In this document: positions 5,018 through 5,367 of the stretch, one piece after another
How positions within the stretch are numbered: the first letter of the stretch is position 1
Layout: every line of letters starts with the position of its first letter
Assembly: GCA_946480585.1 (NCBI GenBank)
Contig: CAMLKQ010000174.1
Span: forward strand, 1 to 5,367
Direction of reading: 5' to 3'
From: an uncultured Kangiella sp.
GTDB taxonomy: Bacteria; Pseudomonadota; Gammaproteobacteria; Enterobacterales; DSM-103792
DNA: 5,367 bases
The notes under the pieces: generated by a model
Seen by the model: the letters and a program-made list of their open reading frames with translations, nothing else
Databases searched by the model: none
What the model was told of the DNA's origin: nothing
Made by a program: the position numbers and the translations under genes

Positions 5018-5367
5018 TCTTCCAGCAGACTGACTTCGCTGACCCGGGTCACTTCATCCAGCGAGGTGGCGCCGGCACGGGCAAAATCGAGCGCGGCCAT
5101 GCCGAGCGGCCGGTAACCGGGGGCGCGCTTAGCCGCGGCAACAAAGCCGCTTTGATCCTGTCGGCGCAGTGCCTCAGCCAGCTCATCGTTGATGATGAGC
5201 AGCTCGAACACGCCGAGCCGGCCGCGGTAGCCGGTCTGGTTGCAGTGGTTGCAGCCGCGCGCGGTTTTGAATCCGTCGGTCTGGGTTTCACCGAGTTGAT
5301 GCAGCCAGCTTTTTTGCTGCGGCGTCAGTTCGGTGGGCTGCGCGCAATGCGGGCACAGTTTGCGAAT
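5014..5367 (-). CDS. mshE: MshE, pilus assembly ATPase, C-terminal fragment
   Basis: The frame is open from the right edge to a TGA at 5014, giving the last 117 residues of a GspE/PilB-family ATPase. Two cysteine pairs are visible at fragment residues 5-8 (CPHC) and 39-42 (CNHC), separated by 30 residues, the zinc-binding tetracysteine element characteristic of GspE, PilB and MshE C-terminal domains. The second pair leads into QTGYRGRLGVFELL, a conserved family segment, and the end contains PGYRPLGMAAL and GATSLDEVTRV, also typical. The Walker A and B boxes and the N-terminal domain that binds cyclic di-GMP in MshE lie outside the window. It is a cytoplasmic hexameric ATPase that drives pilus extension. 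The name MshE rather than another paralogue rests on the neighbours, especially mshG directly downstream. Confidence 0.92.
   Translation of the reverse strand: MRKLCPHCAQPTELTPQQKSWLHQLGETQTDGFKTARGCNHCNQTGYRGRLGVFELLIINDELAEALRRQDQSGFVAAAKRAPGYRPLGMAALDFARAGATSLDEVTRVSEVSLLEE

Overview
The window is a piece of an MSHA-type (mannose-sensitive haemagglutinin) type IV pilus locus. Every gene I can support lies on the minus strand, so transcription runs from the right edge to the left. The order in the direction of transcription is mshE (3' end only), mshG, an mshF-position prepilin-like gene, mshA, mshC, mshD, mshO, mshP and mshQ (5' end only). This matches the order known from Vibrio, Shewanella and relatives, except that only one MshA/MshB-type pilin gene is present. 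MSHA loci are typical of Gammaproteobacteria and also occur in some Betaproteobacteria. The moderately high GC content (high fifties by eye) argues against Vibrio itself, but I cannot name the genus.

Right part (3217-5367): the machinery. The last 117 residues of the MshE assembly ATPase carry its zinc-binding tetracysteine motif. The complete inner-membrane platform protein MshG follows after a 53-nt gap, and three bases further on comes a small prepilin-like protein in the mshF position.

Middle part (2435-3216): the major pilin switch. A 245-bp non-coding gap precedes mshA and is the only room in the window for a real promoter. It holds a CRP-like dyad and some GC-rich inverted repeats, but I see no strong sigma-70 or sigma-54 promoter. 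mshA has a good Shine-Dalgarno sequence. About 40 bases after its stop lies a perfect 15-bp inverted repeat flanked by A and T tracts, which looks like an intrinsic terminator. It is not in a gap: it lies inside the start of mshC and encodes the MshC prepilin leader and cleavage site. MshC has Ala instead of Gly just before the cleavage point, and the base that makes this Ala is paired in the hairpin stem. This is the most unusual observation in the window.

Left part (1-2483): the minor pilin block. mshC, mshD, mshO, mshP and mshQ are packed with overlaps of 11, 1, 11 and 4 bases, which suggests translational coupling. Their types and order parallel FimU-PilV-PilW-PilX-PilY1 of type IVa pili and GspH-I-J-K of type II secretion, so they probably build the pilus tip or priming complex, with MshQ as the large exported partner. 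As a system: MshE powers and MshG anchors assembly, MshA forms the filament, and the minor pilins start and cap it.
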